DNA of 64,000 bases, taken from positions 62,001 through 126,000 of the forward strand of contig SWDT01000017.1 of the NCBI GenBank assembly GCA_009193035.1, given 5' to 3'. Below are positions 11,501 through 22,909 of this stretch, in pieces (within the stretch, counting starts at the first letter, position 1; the number at the start of each line of letters is the position of its first letter). The notes beneath the pieces were generated by a model, which saw only the letters and a program-made list of their open reading frames with translations, was not told the origin of the DNA and searched no databases. Position numbers and translations under genes: made by a program. Origin of the DNA: Halicephalobus mephisto (lineage: Eukaryota; Nematoda; Chromadorea; Rhabditida; Panagrolaimidae).

Positions 11501-14416
11501 TTCCTGTCGAATCGCAGACTCCATTCAGACAAGTAGATTTGCATTTCTCGCTCGGCTCGTCGCAATTCGGACCTCCGAGACCAGGTTTGCAAATTTTTTC
11601 ACCGTTTTTTCCGCAAGTGTATCTGGCATCAGATGGCGGAATACAGATGACATTGCAGTTTTTAGAGTAATGGTACTCCGAACAGTAAGCTTTGAAATCG
11701 ACGTCAACACTGGCATGATGAATTTTGATTCCGTTTACTGTAGATTCAAAAACAAGTTCTTTTTTCACTAATTTTGTACTTTGTTCAAATTTGCCGGTTA
11801 TCGGAATCGACATAAACGGTTTTTCCTCTGAAACCAGGTTATCATCAAATCTGTTTACTTAGACAATCAGTGGCACGCTTTTCCTTCTTATGACCATTTT
11901 TTACAATGTCCCTACTGGTCTATCAAATTGAAAAAATCCATATATAAACAACTAGAGAAAATAAGAAATCAATCAAAATAAAAATTGCATAATTATCATT
12001 TTTATGAAATTCACACATCAAAAACTTAAAAAATAAGTTTAAAAATATTTCTTGATCACAGTAAAATTTATATAATTGGTCTGTCTATCATCCCTAGGAA
12101 GATTCATATATGGGAAATTTTTAAATATTCAGAAATTTTCGATTAAAATAAATTTTGCATAATTACTTTATCAAACTCAGAAATCCATATATCAAAAATT
12201 TTCAATTTTTAAATTACGATAAAACTTATATAATTGGTTTGCCTATCATCCCTAGGAAGATTCATATATGGGAAATTTTTAAATATTCAGAAATTTCTAA
12301 TTAAAATAAATTTTGCATAATTACTTTATCAAACTCAGAAATCCATATATCAAAAATTTTCAATTTTTAAATTATGATAAAATTTATATAATTGGTTTAT
12401 CTATCATCCTTAGGAAGATTCATATATGGGAGATTTTTAAATATTCAGAAATCTGGATCAAAGTAAAACAACTTGCATAATTGCCCTTTTTTCCGCTTCA
12501 CCTAAAAATTCCGGGCCATATGCGCAGCGGCGAGCTTTTTAACGAATTTTTTCTCAACGAAATTTGCTTACCTTTGGATCTCCGACAACGCTAGGTGTGG
12601 GTTATAATTTGCATTTTTAGCGCGATAAATCATCACTATTCCTAATTTGAATGGATATTTAAAAACAATCAAATTTATAAAAATTACGAAATTATATAAT
12701 TTTTGGGATTTTCTAAAAACTTTGAAATTTTAAATTTTAGGTTCAAAATCAAATTATTATAAAAAATTTTTAAAAATTAATTTTCCGAATCTTCGATTTT
12801 AAGTAATTTCGAAGTTTTTTAGGATTCTAGAAAATTTCAAAGTTTTTTAGAAAGTTCCAATATTTAAAAAATAAAATACTTACCAGATTCTGAGCCAAAC
12901 AAGCCAATGACGAGGGTGAAATCTGCCTGAAAATGAATAATATTAGAATTGTAAAAACGATATATCAATTTTTTAAAAGATGGTCCTGAGAGGAATTTTT
13001 AGGATTTTGAGAAATCAAAGGATAATGGAAATTTAGGTTTTAGACGATAATTGTAGTTTCAAACAATTTCGAAATCAATTGTGTACTAAAATTATATATG
13101 AAAGCTGTTCTGAAATAGTCCTGAGAAGATTTTTAGGATTTTCAGAAACTAAAGGATATATGGAAATTTCTCGGTGGTCGTTGTTCTGCAAGTTCACAAG
13201 ATTCCGAAATCATTCATGAGGAATGTGAAAATCACTACCAAGTCGTCTCGAGAGCAATTTCCGTTCCCAGAAACCGAATTAGCCTGCCTGACAACTGATC
13301 TTGCGCGATTTCGAAATTCTTCAAATATCTTACTTAAAGGGATTTAGAAACTTCTCAGGTGCGGTGTGTAGAATATACAAATTTTTGTCCATTTCCGAAG
13401 ACTGATAATTATATATGAAACCATGTCTAAACATCCAGAAACCCATACCTAACACCACAGTACTCCAAAAACATCTTTCGTTTTATTTAATTCTTAATTG
13501 CCCTAGCCAAATTCTTAAATTATGTTACATCAGATCCGTTTTGCACCTATTTTTCGCGCGATTCGCCAAAAGTCAACTTCCGATATTAGATAATCCTCTT
13601 TTGTCTCAATCCCCCTGATCCGGGCCACCTGCTGAGATTCAAAAAGATTGCCACTGTTTTTTCCGAGACACGAGCGAGGGAATCAGAACAAAGAAAAATA
13701 AAATTTAGTCGAAAATCAATTTTTAAATTTTTTATTTTTAAACTCACCGGAATCAGAAGGTCGAAGGTTCCAGATGTTTTGTTGCGAAAATTTAATACTG
13801 TAGATCCAAATTTACAAGGTTCATTTTCGATAAAAAATAATTGATATTGTTTAAGACAGATTTTTATTAAACATCTGGAATCCGAACAAAAAACAGGGGA
13901 ATTCCTGGGACGGTAGATGGATGTGATGTTGAACTCAAATACAGCACTATTATCCTAAAAAAGTAAAAATTAAAACAAAATCTAAAAAAATAAAATTTAA
14001 AAAAATTAAAAAAAAAACATAATTTTTAAAAAACTTTAAAAAATTAAAATTTAAAAAAAAAACAAAATTCTAAAAAAATAAAATTAAAAAAAACATAATT
14101 TTTAAAAAACTTTAAAAAAGTAAAAATTAAAAAAAACAGAATTTAAAAAAAAATAAAATTTTTAAAAAGTTTTAAAAAAGTGAACTTAAAAAAGTAGTTT
14201 TTAAAAATTAAATTTAAAGAAATAAAACTTTTAAAAAATTGGTAATTTTTAGAATTTTTAAGTTTTGAGAATTATAAAATTGTTTTGAAACGAATTTTCA
14301 GATTATATTGAAATTTTAAAAATTAATGTTTAGAAACTTACCGATGAATGACAGTATCCCATAAGTGTGAAAATTAGTAATAAAAAAACGTCCCTGAATT
14401 CCACTAATGACGTCAT
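8569..14416 (-). CDS. Delta-like DSL-family Notch ligand, type I membrane protein
   Basis: Nine exons on the minus strand: 14342-14416, 13748-13954, 12884-12926, 11457-11827, 10781-10871, 10548-10720, 10049-10268, 9545-9645, 8569-9255. They join in frame to 655 residues. Order: signal peptide (1 to about 24; FLLLIFTLMGYC); MNNL-like N-terminal module (about 26-110; VFEFNITSIYRPR, KICLKQYQLFF); DSL domain (about 155-197) with six cysteines (C157, 166, 170, 180, 188, 197); about eight EGF repeats (199 to about 497), the sixth degenerate; TM helix about 516-541; cytoplasmic tail of 114 residues. Family role: it binds Notch-type receptors (LIN-12/GLP-1 in worms) on neighbouring cells. Exon 3 is only 43 bp. 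The EGF count is high for a worm DSL protein. Which C. elegans paralogue it matches cannot be decided by eye. Confidence 0.92.
9256..10048. repeat. AT-rich introns of the DSL gene
   Basis: Introns 9256-9544 and 9646-10048 are almost pure A/T with AAATTTTTAAAAT/TTAAAAAA runs. No nested gene was seen. Confidence 0.6.
10901..11440. repeat. 540-bp intronic segmental duplicate, copy 1
   Basis: It begins TTGTAAAAACGATATATCAA and ends ATCTTTCGTTTTATTT. It matches 12949-13488 over its full length with only scattered substitutions, in the same orientation. It lies in the intron after the first EGF exon of the DSL gene. Confidence 0.9.
12040..12480. repeat. Tandem repeat, about 155 bp x 3
   Basis: The unit contains TATCATCCCTAGGAAGATTC, then ATATGGGAAATTTTTAAATA and AACTCAGAAATCCATATATC. 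Starts of successive units are near 12060, 12225 and 12380. It lies in the intron 11828-12883 of the DSL gene. Confidence 0.8.
12949..13488. repeat. 540-bp intronic segmental duplicate, copy 2
   Basis: Same sequence and orientation as 10901-11440, in the intron 12927-13747 of the same gene. It is followed by a GC-richer unique stretch (13500-13680) without a supported exon. Confidence 0.9.
13955..14341. repeat. AT-rich first intron of the DSL gene
   Basis: 387 bp of A-runs with repeated TAAAAAACTTTAAAAAA units. Nothing else was seen. Confidence 0.6.
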
Positions 14417-14500
14417 GTAGACTGGCTGAAATGAAGTGTTATTTTGAAAATTGAAATTGAAAATAATCTCGACGCGGATTTTCAGGATTACAGTAATACA

Positions 14501-15010
14501 GATCTTTTTCAATCGCTTGTAACTGAACGTGATCAACGCGTGAAAATCTCTAGGGATATTCTTCATATATGGGATTCTAACTGAGCATAATCGATGACAA
14601 TATTGTAATCCGAAAAAAGTTGATCTTAATTGAGTACAATCGACATGTTTATATCTTTTTAATTTCAAAAAAGGTTCTAAACATTTTGATTGTTTTCAAA
14701 TAAGATCAACTTTCTTCGGATTACAATAATATCATCGATTCTCATGCTGGATTTTAATTGAGCATAATCGATGACAATATTGTAATCCGAAGAAAATTGA
14801 TCTTAATTGAGTACAATCGACATGTTTAAGTCCTTCTTTTCTACAGCTAAAAAAGATACAAACATGTCGATTGTGTTCAATTAAGATCAATTTTCTTAAG
14901 ATTACAATATTGTCATCGATTATGCTCAGTTAGAATCCCATATATGAAGAATATCCCTAGAGATTCTCACGCGTTGATCACGTTCAGTTACAAGCGATTG
15001 AAAAAGATCT
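14501..15010. repeat. Nested inverted repeat upstream of the DSL gene
   Basis: The outer arms, about 14501-14650 and 14861-15010, are near-perfect reverse complements (GATCTTTTTCAATCGCTTGT versus ACAAGCGATTGAAAAAGATC). Between them lies a second, smaller hairpin (about 14680-14755 against 14765-14830) made from the same ATCGATGACAATATTGTAAT sequence. It starts 85 bp 5' of the DSL start codon, so it occupies the promoter-proximal region. Confidence 0.9.
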
Positions 15011-16440
15011 GCAAAAAAGTAATGAGTTAATTTCGATAAAGATTACCATATTTGCCATTTTTCACTTTTCTTCATTCTAAGCAAGAATTAAAAAATTTCA
15101 AAAACCATCAATTTTTAAATCACAACATTTAGAATATTTATCTACATAAAATTATCTCGATACAAATTTCGAAAATCCGAGATTTCACAATTTTGAAAAT
15201 TTCCTATTTTAAAGGATTCTAAAATTTAAAAAATTATAGAATTTCTAAAATTATAAAATTATAAAAATTATGGAATTTCTGAAATTACGAAATTTCTAAA
15301 ATTATGAAATTTCTAAAATTATAAAAATTATGGAATGTCTAAAATTACGAAATTTCTACAGTAATAGAATCATAAAACATGAGTGAATATGGAAGTATAA
15401 ACGATGGTTTAACAAATTGAGGACCGTTATTGAAACCAAAAGGAGGCTCGGAGGGTCAAGACTCCGCCCTAAAAGCAGCGGTTAATCGCCGAACACCCAT
15501 GGATTGAACTGTAATTGACCTAAAACACGGAAAAACAGGCAATCTCAGTGGCAAAGTTGGATTTGTTCTCGAGAGATTTTTGGCACATTTTTTGAATAAA
15601 AAAAATGATCAAAGACGCGTGCCAAAAAATGCCGACTTTTTTGAAGTTGATCTTCAAAACGATTATGAACATGAAAATTGACCTAAGGGCAGAAAGGAAT
15701 ATCGGGTTTATTTATTCGGAAAAAAACTTTGGGAAAATTTTCACGGTTTTTTTGTAATCAAAGAAAAAACCGAGTTTGGGAATCATCGAGTTAAATATGA
15801 ATAACAAAAATAAAAAAAATAAATTTTGGGAAAAAAATAAAAAAATAAATCTTTAAAATTTCTATAAAAAACTATAAAAATAAATCTTTAAAATTTCTAT
15901 AAAAAACTATAAAAATAAATCTTTAAAATTTCTATAAAAAAATTAAAAAAAAATAAATTTTTATAAAAAAACTACAAAAATAAATCTAAAATTTTTATAA
16001 AAAATTACGAAAATAAATCTTTAAAATTTCTATAAAAAATTTTAAAAATTAAATTTAGAAAATTTAAAAAAGTGAATGTTAGAAAAATTTTTTTATAAAG
16101 AATAAGTTTTAAAGAATAATAAATTTCGGAATTAAAAAAAAATAAATTTTGGAATTTAAAAAAATAAATTTTGAAATTTTTTGGAAAAATTAATTTTAGG
16201 ATTTTACAAATAAAATTTAAAGAATAATAAATTTCGGAATTAAAAAAAATAAATTTTGGAATTAAAAAAAAAATAAATTTTAGAATTTTTTGGAAAAATA
16301 AATTTTAGGATTTTACAAATAAAATTTAAAGAATAATAAATTTCGGAATTAAAAAAAATAAATTTTAGAATTTAAAAAAGAATAAATTTTAGAATTTTTA
16401 AAAGTAGATGTTAGAAAAAATTTTTTTTTATCAAAAATCG
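15011..16440. repeat. Gene-poor AT-rich DNA with short tandem arrays
   Basis: 15230-15370 has TTATAAAATTTCTAAAATTA-type units. About 15400-15720 is less AT-rich and unexplained. 15840-16400 is a run of units like AAATAAATCTTTAAAATTTC and AATAATAAATTTCGGAATTA. No coding evidence. Confidence 0.55.
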
Positions 16441-16789
16441 ATCTTGAAAAAAGTTTTAAAAAAGAAAAAACATGTGCCGAAATTGACCTCGAGAGTTGTC
16501 TGGGTTTCTGGGGTGACTTTCACCTATTATTTGGGGTATCAAAAAAATTAGGGGAATTTTGAACACGGAACAAAGAAGCGCGAAAACGATTCGAACATGG
16601 CTTAGGTTATCTCAAAACAAAAATAATTTTATTCAAAAATTTTTTCGATTTTATTAAACAATTTTTGATTTTAAAAATTTGAAATTACATGTTTTAAAAT
16701 TAATTAAATAATTGCAATTACTGTCAAAAATACATTTAATCGCAAAAAAAGATTATTAAAATTAATAAAATTAAAATAAAAAATTTTTA

Positions 16790-17225
16790 AAAGTTTTTCG
16801 TCGAAAATTCGCTTTTTTTATATAATATATGAAATTTTCTATTTAAAAAAATAAAAATATATGTAATTTTAGAAATTAATAAAATTAAAAATTAATTTTT
16901 TAAAAGTTGTTTGCTTTTTTTATATAATATATCAAATTTTTTATTTTCTATTTTCTCCTTAAAAAAATAAAAATATACAAAATTTTAGAAATTAATAAAA
17001 TTAAAAATTAATTTTTTAAAAATTGTTCGCTTTTTTAAACATAATATATGAAATTTTTTATTTTCTATTTAAAAAAATAAAAATATACAAAATTTTAAAA
17101 ATTAATTTTTTAAAAATTGTTTGCTTTTTTTATATAATATATGAAATTTTTTATTTAAAAAAAATAAAAATATACAAAATTTTAGAAATTAATAAAATTA
17201 AAAATTAATTTTTTTTAAAGTTGTT
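16790..17225. repeat. Tandem repeat, about 100-125 bp x 4
   Basis: The unit contains TTTTTTATATAATATATGAA, then AAAATAAAAATATACAAAAT and AATTAATAAAATTAAAAATT. Four degenerate copies end near TTGTTCGCTAACC. Confidence 0.75.
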
Positions 17226-17653
17226 CGCTAACCAAATAAGCGAATTCGCTTTTGTTTTTTCTTCAACATGTGATATTTCACTTTTTTATCAATTTTTTTA
17301 GAAAAACATTTTCTAAAAATTAAAAACAACATCTGAATATTTATCAGATAAGTTACAAAATAAAAATTGTTTTGTAAAACAACTTGGATCAGGGAGATTT
17401 TCACAGTTATCTCCATCTAGAGATCAAATCCAATTTTCGGATTAGCGGAAAGCGATCCGATAACCCTAAGTGCCATGATGATTGATCATGGACGATAACA
17501 ATCTTGTCAGGTAATCTGTAAAAAGAAATATTCCCCGAGGACATCTCTATTCAAAAAATTATAATCATTGTTATTCAAAAACGCCATAATCAATATTTTT
17601 TTAAAATCACAACTATTATCATAAAAAATTTACAATAATTATTTTTAAAAAAT

Positions 17654-17955
17654 ACCGTAACAAATGTTACTAAGAATATCGTAATCAACATTACTAAAAA
17701 TACTGTAACTAATATTACTAAGAATACCGTAATCAACATTACTAAGAATACCGTAGCTAATATTACTAAAAATACCATAATCAACATTACTAAAAATACC
17801 GTAACAAATATTACTAAGAATACCGTAACAAATATTACTAAAAATACCGTAGCTAATATTACTAAAAATACCGTAGCTAATATTACTAAAAATACCGTAG
17901 CTAATATTACTAAAACTACTGTAACTAATATTACTAAAACTACCGTAATTGTTGT
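17654..17955. repeat. 24-bp minisatellite, about 12 copies
   Basis: The unit is GTAACTAATATTACTAAGAA plus TACC, with variation at a few positions. Because the period is a multiple of three it stays open in some frames, which creates a spurious repetitive open frame on the minus strand. Confidence 0.9.
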
Positions 17956-18450
17956 TATTTTAAAAATCGAAATTACTATTGAAAAATCGACATTTATCGT
18001 TGATAAAATTTTAAAAAATTATTTGCGCCATAGTTTCCCACAAAAATGTAAAAACTGACTAGGGATAGAAAACAATCACGGGGATCAAAGTCTGCCGCCA
18101 AAAAAGGAAGGCCTAAGGTGGTGGGAATCTTCGATCAAAAAAATTTTAAAATGGATTTCGTTAAAGATTAGTCAGTTCCTAAAAGACCAAAAGTAATCGG
18201 AAATTTCTATGATTTTTAATATTTTTTTATTCATTTTCATTCCATTGACGAGAAAAGACGGTTTTTCCCACAATGAAAAGATGCAAGTTTTTCTGGAAGA
18301 TCGTTCCATTTCGCGCACCTGGCAATGTTGAGGTTTCTTGCCAGCTCATTATTAGTAAAAAAAAATTGAAAAAAATGAAGGGCATGTCGTTGCCGGAAAT
18401 TCCGTCTTTTTAATGTCAGTATTCTATGCAAAACAGACTTGACTGAATTA

Positions 18451-18804
18451 CAGTATGGTTTGTCGTTTTAGGATTGTTAGTAGTAGTCTGGTTGATTACA
18501 CAGTAATGGGGAAATGTACGTTGTTAAAATTTTTAGAACAATGTAGAATTTAGAGTATTAATGGTAACTTTGAAGTTTTTAAAAATTACGGCAGGAAATA
18601 TTAAATTTCTCTTCACAATATGAAATTTAGCAACTTTCGCGAAGAGAAATTTAATATTTTCTACCGTAATTTCTAAAAACCTCAAAATCACCATTAATAC
18701 TCTAAATTCTACATTGTTCTAAAAAGTTTAACAACGTACATTTCCCCATTACTGTGTAATCAACCAGACTACTACTAACAACCCTAAAACTACAAACCAT
18801 ACTG
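18451..18804. mobile_element. 354-bp TA-flanked palindromic MITE
   Basis: The ends CAGTATGGTTTGTCGTTTTA and its reverse complement are flanked by TA (18449-18450, 18805-18806). The arms are near-perfect inverted copies for about 150 bases (GTTAGTAGTAGTCTGGTTGA versus TCAACCAGACTACTACTAAC). There is no coding capacity. It is probably a Tc1/mariner-type non-autonomous element. Confidence 0.9.
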
Positions 18805-18806
18805 TA

Positions 18807-20012
18807 GATTCAAGTCTACTTAATTAAATGATATTTCTGATGTAAGACCAAATATAGGAAAAATATCGAAAATTTCCATCTTTTAGGTTGAGAAAACAAG
18901 CATACTGAAAACATCGATCGGCAACAAAGAAAGTTATCTCTAGTTGCCAATAGCAAAACAATGCTCCCCTTGTAACGGTACTCTCACGAACTGGCACTAG
19001 TTTTGGAAAAAATACCCCTCAAAGAATGGAATTGAAGAAAGCTCATAAACCTCATGGAAATTGAATTCTGACCGTTACAGCCTCATTTTCATGCATTTGA
19101 TCAATTGTCGAGGCGCAAAACTAATATTCCGTCGACAACGGACAAAAAATCCAATTGAAGACGAAAACAAATGAAATGCCAAAAAACTTGTCTTGGATTC
19201 GTTCGTTCAGATGAGGTCAATACATCATCAATCACGATCTAAATCAATTTTCTCATTCTTTGTTCAGGTGAATGTTATCGCTATGTAATTTCACAAGTTG
19301 TCCATCGATTTTATTGATGAAGAACACAATTGAAGAGATTCAAAAGTCGATAAAATCTCCATAGAATTTAAAAAATAAATTATGGTCAGATTTGTACACA
19401 TAACGAGAAGGAAATAAACTCGTTTTTAATGTGACTTTTGTCCTCTAATATCCAAAAAGGCTGAATTTGGATTAAAACAATGGACAAAAAGTTGGAGATT
19501 AATAAAAGAATTTGAAAATTAACAGAAGAAACCAGAATCAACAAAGAACATAAAAATTAATGGAGAAAATTAAAAATCAACAGAAAAATTTGGGATTTGA
19601 AGAATCCATGATCAATAGAAGAATATAAAAATTAGTACAAGAATCTAGGAATCAGAGGAAGAATCTGAAAATCAACAGGAAAACATGGAAATTAATGGAG
19701 AAAATTAAAAATCAACAGAAAAATTTGGGATTTGAAGAATCTATGATCAATAGAAGAATATAAAAATCAGTAAAGTCATTTAAGAATCTGAAAATCAACA
19801 GGAAATATGGAAATTAATGGAGAAAATTAAAAATCGACGCAAAAATCCAGAAATTTAGGCAAAAACAAGGAAAAAAACATTCAAATTGGAAAACTGCAAA
19901 CAATCGTTGCGGGAGTTCTTTTGTTACTTTACTAGACAGGTTCGCTTTCCTTTTTTCATTTTTTCAGATTTTCTGAATTTATGTCTTATTTCCCGTCATT
20001 AAAACTACTATA
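18807..20012. repeat. Intergenic DNA; tandem array near 19480-19860
   Basis: 18840-19440 is unique sequence without a supported gene. 19480-19860 holds about three degenerate units containing AAAATCAACAGAAAAATTTG and GATCAATAGAAGAATATAAA. A splice-acceptor-like TTTTTTCAG (about 19960-19968) lies 45 bases before the next start codon. Confidence 0.6.
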
Positions 20013-21018
20013 ATGGGCGGACTTGATTACGAGGAGATTCTAGTGGCTATTTCGCCAGCCCCACTTCAAGACAACGGAAGAATGGCCCGATGGTACGCCG
20101 TCGTCCTCAGATCCACCTTCATCATCACCTGTCTGGGAATCATAGCCCCGATTATCTACGGAATGACTTTCATATTCGTTTTTTTCTATTATCCTGATGA
20201 CTACAAGGTTGATCTGGTCGTGAGTATTAATCTAATCGTCATTTTCATTGTTTCTGTCATTGCCCTCTGGGCCTACATATATGAGAATCCTAATGCTTAT
20301 TTGCCCATTCTCGCTTACTTGGTGAGTTATTTTTTAATTTCATATATCAATTTTATTTAAAAAACAAGATGATGTGTTTTCGATGAGGTGTTTTTGATAC
20401 TAGGTGTGGTTTCTGGATACTTATGTACTTTCTTATATAATTATCAATTTCCGGAGGTAGATATAGGATTCTTTGCATTGTATATCTTAACGTAGAAGTT
20501 TTTAAATCCATTTGAGTAGAATAGTTTTGGAAAATTAATTTCAAAATTGTCACGTAGGCTGCTTTCGTTCCTGAAAATTCCCCTCGAAACCATTTTCTAC
20601 GAAAGTCCGGATATAATTCTTTAAGCAATAGGATTTTGGAACGATTATCTGAGACCTAGAATCCCAAAAGCTTCCAAATTCCTGTAAATTTACAATAATA
20701 TTAACTTGTTGCTTTTTAATGACATAATTCCCAGTGGTTCATCAAGTATGGCTCTATATCGACCCTGGCTCATCACCTTGCCATCACGTGTGCTAGAAAC
20801 TACTACACGTTTGAGAAAGAAATCCATGACCAAGTCCAATTCGAGCTCTTGATGATCTACATTTCTATTCCGACGTTACTGACGACTGCCTTCTTCCATT
20901 ACTTGTACTACGTAAGTCATTCTTTCTCATAAAAATGCTAAACTGAATGGTTCAGGTCGTTTACTCAATGTCTCCTTTATTCATAGAATACGATCCAGCT
21001 TCTTCAATAATAGGTTAA
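20013..21018 (+). CDS. Four-transmembrane protein of unknown function (paralogue 1)
   Basis: Three exons: 20013-20321, 20735-20911, 20956-21018 (all phase 0), 182 residues. No family was named. Hydrophobic segments: about 30-60, 67-90, 95-118 and 140-165, with short charged loops; the N-terminus (MGGLDYEEILVAISP) and the C-terminus (EYDPASSIIG) would both face the same side. The first intron (413 bp) falls directly after PILAYL. The gene at 22910-23614 has the same topology and its intron in the same place, after PILIYL, so the two are likely ancient paralogues despite low sequence identity. The 5' side has a TTTTTTCAG acceptor 45 bases upstream. Confidence 0.8.
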
Positions 21019-21072
21019 TAAGGTTATTTCGTGTGTAATTAATACAGCTTTAGTTTAATTTCGATTGCGTTG

Positions 21073-21080
21073 TATATAAA
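21073..21080 (+). promoter_or_regulatory. Possible TATA box of the 21243 gene
   Basis: TATATAAA lies 163 bp upstream of the ATG, in the 225-bp gap after the previous gene. It suggests that this gene has its own promoter rather than being a downstream operon member. Confidence 0.3.
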
Positions 21081-21242
21081 TTTTGTGGAATTGGTCTGAC
21101 CGGAACAATAACCACAAATGGTGACTAACATCGTCAGCTTTCGCAATCAGGCTAGTTTTTTTCTTTTTTGAAGTCGAAAAATGGAAAAAGGCGTTCCAAG
21201 AAGCCTCGACTAACCAGGTTGTACAGTTTTCCCGTTGTAGAA

Positions 21243-22562
21243 ATGAGCAACCTCTGGCTTCCTTTTTGTTTTTTTATTTATGTTACGGTAACTCAGAATG
21301 CTAATGCACATCCGCCTTGCTGTCATTCTGAGTGTTGTTGCAGCACTTGTCCGGCCAATTCATGTTCGAAAAATCCAGGTGCAATCGGGGTTGGGTGAGT
21401 TTTTATTTTTTTTAAATTTTATTGAAGATTTTGGAATTTTTTAAATTTCAGGATTCAGTAGAAATTTTTGAAATTAGAAATTCTAAAAACTTGGGAATTA
21501 ATGTTTTGTAGGAAAATTTGTAATTTTTATAGTATTATAAGATTTATTTCAGGATACAATGTTCTTGTGAAAGTACTTCGACCTACATGTGCACGAAATC
21601 GATCGGAAATCAGTACCAAACTAGCTTTGCTCAACTCCCGGGCCCGGGTCCATTGCCTCCATTGGGACTCCCTCACTACGTCTCTAACAATGGATTGAAC
21701 TTACAATCTTATCCGGTTGTCGTCAGACCGAATAGTTATCCTGGGATCGGATCTGGAGCTTATTCGGTCCTCGGGGGTTCGGGGTTCTTGAAGGTTGGTG
21801 ATGTTTGATGATTTTCGATTTGTTTTTCTTTAGCCTTGTATGTGCGGAGGTCCGAATCTCCAACATAACTGTCTTTCGAATCTCCCTTGTTCCCCTCAGA
21901 AAGTAAGTATTCTCGTCGCAAATGATGAAAGTTCAAGTTACTGGGGAAGGTGGCATCGTCATTGGTACAATTGGGACTTTGCATTTCTTGGTAATTTTTT
22001 ATTTTTAAAATTGTTTCAATTTTACTCCATTAGAATGTTCAAGTTCAGAAACTTGGAAATTTTACAGGTTTTTGGGATTTTGTAGGTACTTTTGAACTTT
22101 TTGAAATTTTTGATCAAGCTTCTGGAACCTTCCAGAATCCTATAGCAGCTTCTAAAATGCTCCAAAATTATGTGGAAGATTTTCAAGTTTTTCAGAATCC
22201 AGAACAATTTTTGAAATTCTAAACTTTTCTGTAGTAGTTTCCAGAGTTTTCAAAGTATTTTAAAATTTGTTACATATTTTTGAAAGCATTTAAAATCCTA
22301 GAAATTTTTAAAGATTTTTTGAAAAATAATTGCATAAAAACACTAATTTTTACAATACTATAATTCAGAAACACCCCAAGGACTAATCATCATCGCCGCT
22401 GTTGTTATTTTACTTATTTTGATCTTTTGTCTCATCGGAGGATTCATCGTCGCATGCATCAGAGGCATAGGTGGTTCTTCTTCGAAAAAGAAAGACGACG
22501 TTATTGTAATCGAACAACAGAATCCCTCATATCAAAGAGGAAGTGATTTTGGAAAATACTAA
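21243..22562 (+). CDS. Cys/Pro-rich type I membrane protein with a cytoplasmic NPSY motif
   Basis: Four exons: 21243-21394, 21553-21793, 21834-21990, 22369-22562; 247 residues. The ATG at 21243 lies two bases after an acceptor (CCGTTGTAG|AA) and begins a signal peptide (LWLPFCFFIYVTVTQNANA); an in-frame upstream Met at 21168 would bury it. The extracellular part starts with a cysteine cluster (PPCCHSECCCSTC), followed by a proline/glycine-rich stretch and a second cluster (PCMCGG). TM helix 188-214 (GLIIIAAVVILLILIFCLIG). The short tail is basic (SSSKKK) and carries NPSY (235-238), the NPxY type read by phosphotyrosine-binding-domain and clathrin adaptors. No family was recognised; it is probably a receptor-like or secreted-pathway protein specific to nematodes. 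Confidence 0.78.
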
Positions 22563-22909
22563 TTTTTTATAAATATGTTGTAGAAAATTCCTGATTGAAA
22601 AAGATATTTAAAATTTTCGTACAAAAAAGTAGAAAAAACAATAAATTTAAAACTACCGTAATTGACTAGTTTTTCTTTATTTTTAAAGTTTTAGAAAATA
22701 TTTGTTTTTAATTTTTATAAAAATTAAAATTTTTATCGAAGTTGATTTTTTACAGTATTTTTAGAATTTTTATTCAAACAATGTAAAAGTTTTCGTTTTT
22801 GCTTTTATAAAAAGTGTGATTTTTCTAAAGCCGGAAAATGAGTGAAAATCACTTATCTCCGTCTTGAGAGCTTTTTTTACAAAACAAAATTATTTGTAAT
22901 TTTTTTAAG
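22563..22909. other. Short intergenic spacer
   Basis: 347 bp, AT-rich, with no recognisable promoter motif. The next ATG follows TTTTTTAAG, a possible trans-splice acceptor. Confidence 0.5.

Noticed and set aside
15400..15560. Possible tRNA or structured RNA in a GC-richer stretch
   Set aside because: No cloverleaf, no T-arm GTTCRA sequence and no acceptor-stem pairing were found.
17430..17520. Possible C/D-box snoRNA (TGATGATT present)
   Set aside because: No matching D box or terminal stem could be placed.
17590..17787. Repetitive hydrophobic open frame (minus strand)
   Set aside because: It is produced by the 24-bp minisatellite; period divisible by three keeps any stop-free frame open.
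18237..18431. 64-codon minus-strand frame with a WNDLPEKL piece reminiscent of the end of LINE reverse transcriptases
   Set aside because: Too short and too weak; no upstream reverse-transcriptase motifs nearby.
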